A stretch of 64,000 nucleotides of DNA. Source: an uncultured candidate division WPS-2 bacterium (GTDB lineage: Bacteria; Vulcanimicrobiota; Vulcanimicrobiia; Vulcanimicrobiales; Vulcanimicrobiaceae). Positions 61,094 through 64,000 of the stretch are shown in pieces (the first letter of the stretch is position 1; every line of letters starts with the position of its first letter). The stretch spans positions 58,399-122,398 of the forward strand of contig CALEYW010000062.1 in assembly GCA_937927945.1 (NCBI GenBank). The letters run 5' to 3'. Both the position numbers and the translations under genes were made by a program. Below the pieces are notes generated by a model, which searched no databases, was not told where the DNA came from, and was given only the letters and a program-made list of their open reading frames with translations.

Positions 61094-62538
61094 CGCGGTG
61101 CGGTCGAAGCGGTCGGCGCCGCGGCCGGGGCGCCCGTGGCGAGGGTCTCGGCGAAGTCCTTGCCCACGATCACGGTCACGACCGATTTCGGGCCGGGAGT
61201 CGAATCGGTCGCCGGCGTGACGGGCGCGGCCGGAACCCCGAGATCGAGCCGGACTCGTTCGCCGACATTGGCGATCTTCGCGGCCGGCCGAATCTCGCTG
61301 ACGTCATAGCTGAACGCATCGGCGTTGGTGACCGAGTCGACGACGTAGCCGAGCTTCTGCAGCCTCGCGGCCGCCTTTCCGGCGAGCCCCGAGATTCCGC
61401 TGCCGTTCTGCACGATCAGGTGCACCGTCGACGGCTTGACCGCTTTCAGCGCCGCGACCGGCGCCGGCGTCACGTTGCCGTACGCGCCGAGCAACTCTCG
61501 GACCAGCTTCGCCTTGACGACAGGGTCGGGGATGACCACCTGACCACCGTACGACGTGTCCTTGGTGTCGACGTACGGTATCGTGTCGGCGTGCCCGAGG
61601 TCGGCCAAGTTCGCGTCCTTGAACGACCACGCCAGCGACTTCTCCTCATCGAACGTCAGATTCGTCATGATGTTCTTGTTCAGCGCGGCAATCAGCGCGC
61701 CGATGTGGATGAGGTCGTTGAACTTTTCACCCTTGAGCTTGGCCATCGTGATGTGGATGATCTGCTGCTGGCGTTTGGTGCGGCACGGATCGCTGCACGC
61801 GTCGTGGCGGAAGCGCGAGTACGCCATCGCCGAGTAGCCGTTCATGTGGACCAAGCCCGGCTTGAAGTGGATGTGCAGATGGCCCCAGCTGTCGTCGTAG
61901 TCCATCTTCTCGGTCACCGGCACGTCGATTCCGCCGATCGCGTCGACGAAGTCCTTGACCCCGTTCGAGTTGACGACGATGTAGCGGTCGAAGCTCGAGC
62001 CGCGCTCGTTCTTCGGCAGGCCCAGGAAGTCGCCGATCACCTGGTCGGCGAGCTTGACGCCGCCGTCGGAATACGCTTCGTTGATCTTCGTGTCGTGTCC
62101 GTTCACGATCGCTTCACTATCGCGCAGGATCGAGATCAGCTTCATCGACTTGGTCGGGAAATCGAGACCCGCCGTCATGATGGTGTCGCTGCGCGCGCCC
62201 TTCGAGTAGGGCATCCCCTTCTCGTCGTAGTTGAAGTCGATCCCCAGGAGCATCACGTAGATGCGATCCTTGCCGAACGCGCTCTGCGGCGACTCGACGA
62301 TGATCGGGATCACCTTGCTTGCGCTCGTCATGAAATTTTCGTGCAGGCTGAGCATGCGGTACGCGATCAGCCCGAACACGAGGCCCACCACGATGAGCAA
62401 TCCGCCCAAGACGTACGGTATGAGATGCAACCAATTACGGTGCGATCCGCCGCCGGAGGGCGGTTCGCGCCGCCGGCGCGGGCCCTCGTCCGACGGTGGA
62501 ACCGGCGGCGGCGGGTCGGCGATCAGCGACCGGCTCAC
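61090..62538 (-). CDS. LytR-CpsA-Psr (LCP) family protein
   Basis: This 482-residue membrane protein attaches glycopolymers to peptidoglycan. A basic proline-rich cytoplasmic tail is followed by one membrane helix (LIPYVLGGLLIVVGLVFGLI). The LCP catalytic domain follows, with GARSDTIM and SILRDSEAIVNGHDTKINEA (pyrophosphate and metal residues) and YSRFRHDACSDPCRTKRQQQ. A C-terminal LytR_C domain begins at STVHLIVQNGSG. A low-complexity alanine/threonine tail closes it. The GTG start overlaps the rimO stop (GTGA). Confidence 0.93.
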   Translation of the reverse strand: MSRSLIADPPPPVPPSDEGPRRRREPPSGGGSHRNWLHLIPYVLGGLLIVVGLVFGLIAYRMLSLHENFMTSASKVIPIIVESPQSAFGKDRIYVMLLGIDFNYDEKGMPYSKGARSDTIMTAGLDFPTKSMKLISILRDSEAIVNGHDTKINEAYSDGGVKLADQVIGDFLGLPKNERGSSFDRYIVVNSNGVKDFVDAIGGIDVPVTEKMDYDDSWGHLHIHFKPGLVHMNGYSAMAYSRFRHDACSDPCRTKRQQQIIHITMAKLKGEKFNDLIHIGALIAALNKNIMTNLTFDEEKSLAWSFKDANLADLGHADTIPYVDTKDTSYGGQVVIPDPVVKAKLVRELLGAYGNVTPAPVAALKAVKPSTVHLIVQNGSGISGLAGKAAARLQKLGYVVDSVTNADAFSYDVSEIRPAAKIANVGERVRLDLGVPAAPVTPATDSTPGPKSVVTVIVGKDFAETLATGAPAAAPTASTAPR

Positions 62539-63926
62539 GCGAGCACCAGCGACGGTACCAACGTTCCGTAGAAGTCGAACGCCGTGTTGCCGTCGAGCCG
62601 CACGTCGACGAACGTGCCGATCCCGGCCTCGCCCGCGAACGCGATCGCGCCGTCGACGCCCGGCGCCTCACCCATCGAACGTCCCAGCGTCACGGTCTGC
62701 GCGCGCAGCGCGACGGCCAGCGGATCGGTCCGGCGCAGCGTCCGGCGTTCTTCGACCAGCACGCTCACCGTCTCGCCGATGCGCTTCGCGCGCGCCCGTT
62801 CCGACGCGAGCCGCTGCACGTCGCGCAGCCGCAGCAGGCGGCGGCGCTTCTCGCGCTCCGAGACTTGCTGGTCGAGCTCGGCGCCGGGCGTTCCGTCCTC
62901 GCGCGAATAGGTGAAGAACCCGACCCGGTCGAGTTCGGCACGGGCGATCCAGCGTTCGAGTTCCGCGACGTCGTCGTCGGTCTCGCCCGGAAAGCCGACG
63001 ATGAACGTCGAGCGCATCGTCATCCCGGGGACCCGGCGCCGGAAATCGTCGATGATCTCCAGATACCGCTCGCCGTTCGAGGGGCGCAGCATGCGGCGCA
63101 GCACCGGCACGCTGACGTGCTGCAGCGGCATGTCCATGTACGTGCACACCTTCGGCAAGGACGCCATCGCATCGATCAGCTCGTCATCGACGGTTGCCGG
63201 ATAGAGGTACAGCAGCCGGATCCACACGATCCCGTCGACCTCGTGCAGACGGCGCAGCAGATGCGCGAGCCCGCCGCGTTTGAACCCGCGATCGCGTCCC
63301 CACATCGAGGTGTCCTGGGCGATGAGGATCAGCTCTTTCGTCCCGCCGGCCGCCAGCGCACGCGCCTCGGCCAGAATCGACTCCTCGCTGCGCGAGCGGA
63401 ACTTCCCGCGCAGCTGCGGGATGATGCAGAAGGTGCACGGATGATCGCACCCTTCGGCGATCTTCAGATACGCAGTCGCCGACGGCGTCGTGATGAGCCG
63501 CGGCAAAAAATCGTGCTCCGGCTCCGCTTCAAACCCCAGCCGAACCGGCTTCTTCCCCGCCCGCGCATCGTCGAGCAACTCCACGATGGATGCATACGCC
63601 CCCGTCCCGATCACCCCATCGATTTCCGGAATCAACGCGTGCAGCTCATCCCCGAACCGCTGCGACAAGCATCCAGCTACGATCAGTTGCTGCCCAGGCT
63701 GCTTCCGCTCCGCATGCTCCAAAATCGTCTCGGTCGACTCCGCCTTCGCCGGATCGATGAACGCACACGTATTGATCACGACCGCATCCGCCCCATCCGC
63801 CTCCGCCACGAGCGCCCACCCCGCCGCCCCCAGCCGCGCAATCATCACCTCGCTATCCACGAGATTCTTCGCACAACCCAAGGAGACAAAAGAGACCGTC
63901 TTGGTCCGATCAGCAGTCGCAGTCAA
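62535..63926 (-). CDS. rimO: Ribosomal protein uS12 methylthiotransferase RimO
   Basis: This 463-residue radical-SAM enzyme adds a methylthio group to an aspartate of ribosomal protein S12. The auxiliary cluster cysteines are Cys18 (SLGCAKN), Cys54 (NTCAF) and Cys86 (AGCLSQ). The radical-SAM cluster is Cys160, Cys164 and Cys167 in CDHPCTFC. A TRAM domain ends the protein. MDMPLQHVSVPVLRRM is the RimO-specific region that separates it from MiaB. The start is a TTG; no better upstream start lies in the remaining bases of the window. Confidence 0.96.
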   Translation of the reverse strand: MTATADRTKTVSFVSLGCAKNLVDSEVMIARLGAAGWALVAEADGADAVVINTCAFIDPAKAESTETILEHAERKQPGQQLIVAGCLSQRFGDELHALIPEIDGVIGTGAYASIVELLDDARAGKKPVRLGFEAEPEHDFLPRLITTPSATAYLKIAEGCDHPCTFCIIPQLRGKFRSRSEESILAEARALAAGGTKELILIAQDTSMWGRDRGFKRGGLAHLLRRLHEVDGIVWIRLLYLYPATVDDELIDAMASLPKVCTYMDMPLQHVSVPVLRRMLRPSNGERYLEIIDDFRRRVPGMTMRSTFIVGFPGETDDDVAELERWIARAELDRVGFFTYSREDGTPGAELDQQVSEREKRRRLLRLRDVQRLASERARAKRIGETVSVLVEERRTLRRTDPLAVALRAQTVTLGRSMGEAPGVDGAIAFAGEAGIGTFVDVRLDGNTAFDFYGTLVPSLVLA

Positions 63927-64000
63927 CGAAATCCATACAATTCATCGGAGAGGTATCGCCCACAATCAACGGAGAGTTCGCCCGCAAGTTCCCACCATCG

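Noticed and set aside
57752..61309. A 1185-codon open frame on the plus strand opposite secA and the deacetylase gene
   Set aside because: Its residues have no domain pattern, it is fully antisense to two well-supported genes, and long antisense frames are common in high-GC DNA.
1..64000. CRISPR arrays, tRNA or rRNA genes, insertion sequences, prophage genes
   Set aside because: I looked for spaced repeats, cloverleaf-like sequences and transposase or phage motifs and saw none. Short RNAs without clear structure could be missed by eye.

Overview
The window is G+C-rich and densely packed with chromosomal genes from a free-living bacterium. Many genes overlap by 1-4 bases (ATGA, GTGA, TGATG). 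The cell looks diderm: there is an alpha-2-macroglobulin lipoprotein paired with a PbpC-type penicillin-binding protein, several lipoproteins, a LytR-CpsA-Psr enzyme, and the decayed end of what looks like an outer-membrane barrel. Polyhydroxybutyrate turnover, two c-di-GMP enzymes, chemotaxis-type signalling and two ABC uptake systems suggest a versatile heterotroph. I cannot fix the phylum. A poorly cultured high-GC diderm lineage such as Candidatus Eremiobacterota (WPS-2) would fit, but this is impression, not proof. I saw no rRNA, tRNA, CRISPR array, insertion sequence or phage gene.

Layout. 1-5.3 kb: thioesterase end, amidase, and a PHB locus (XRE regulator, frameshifted phaB-like reductase, phaZ depolymerase). 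5.3-7.7 kb: remnants, a divergent queA and an SDR. 7.8-12.4 kb: two-component pair, class II fructose-bisphosphatase and acyl-CoA ligase. 12.6-18.7 kb: a soluble chemoreceptor fused to a DctP-like binding domain, a decayed lrgA/lrgB pair, an HD-GYP response regulator preceded by a small HTH gene and a leader peptide, and a LuxR protein. 18.7-28.1 kb: A2M and pbpC, divergent from one CATG, then a PAS-GGDEF cyclase. 28.1-34.1 kb: a six-gene operon of an amidohydrolase and a complete Liv-type ABC transporter. 34.2-35.6 kb: a multiply frameshifted beta-propeller lipoprotein. 35.8-41.4 kb: aldehyde dehydrogenase, SDR and a peptide-type ABC importer lacking ATPases. 41.4-48.7 kb: a zinc-ribbon microprotein, glycyl-tRNA synthetase, MFS exporter, broken FkbM methyltransferase, then an operon of a nuclease-like/winged-helix protein, a nucleotidyltransferase (AbiE-like), a NUDIX hydrolase and a glycosyltransferase, preceded by a cluster of palindromic boxes. 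48.7-52.9 kb: prfB (with programmed +1 frameshift), glycosyltransferase, YbjQ, uracil-DNA glycosylase and rlmN. 53-57.5 kb: secreted phosphoesterase, methyltransferase, FecR protein and a lipoprotein. 57.5-63.9 kb: secA, polysaccharide deacetylase, LCP enzyme and rimO.

Two themes deserve attention. First, several unusual architectures: the chemoreceptor-DctP fusion, the cysteine-rich GAF kinase, and the AbiE-like module with an ExK nuclease-like N-terminus and its operator cluster. Second, five loci are broken by frameshift or deletion (phaB, the barrel remnant, lrgAB, the propeller lipoprotein, fkbM), while very long genes such as A2M and secA are intact. Some breaks lie at short C/G runs and could be sequencing errors. 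The 11-bp duplication in phaB and the lrgA/lrgB junction look like real lesions.
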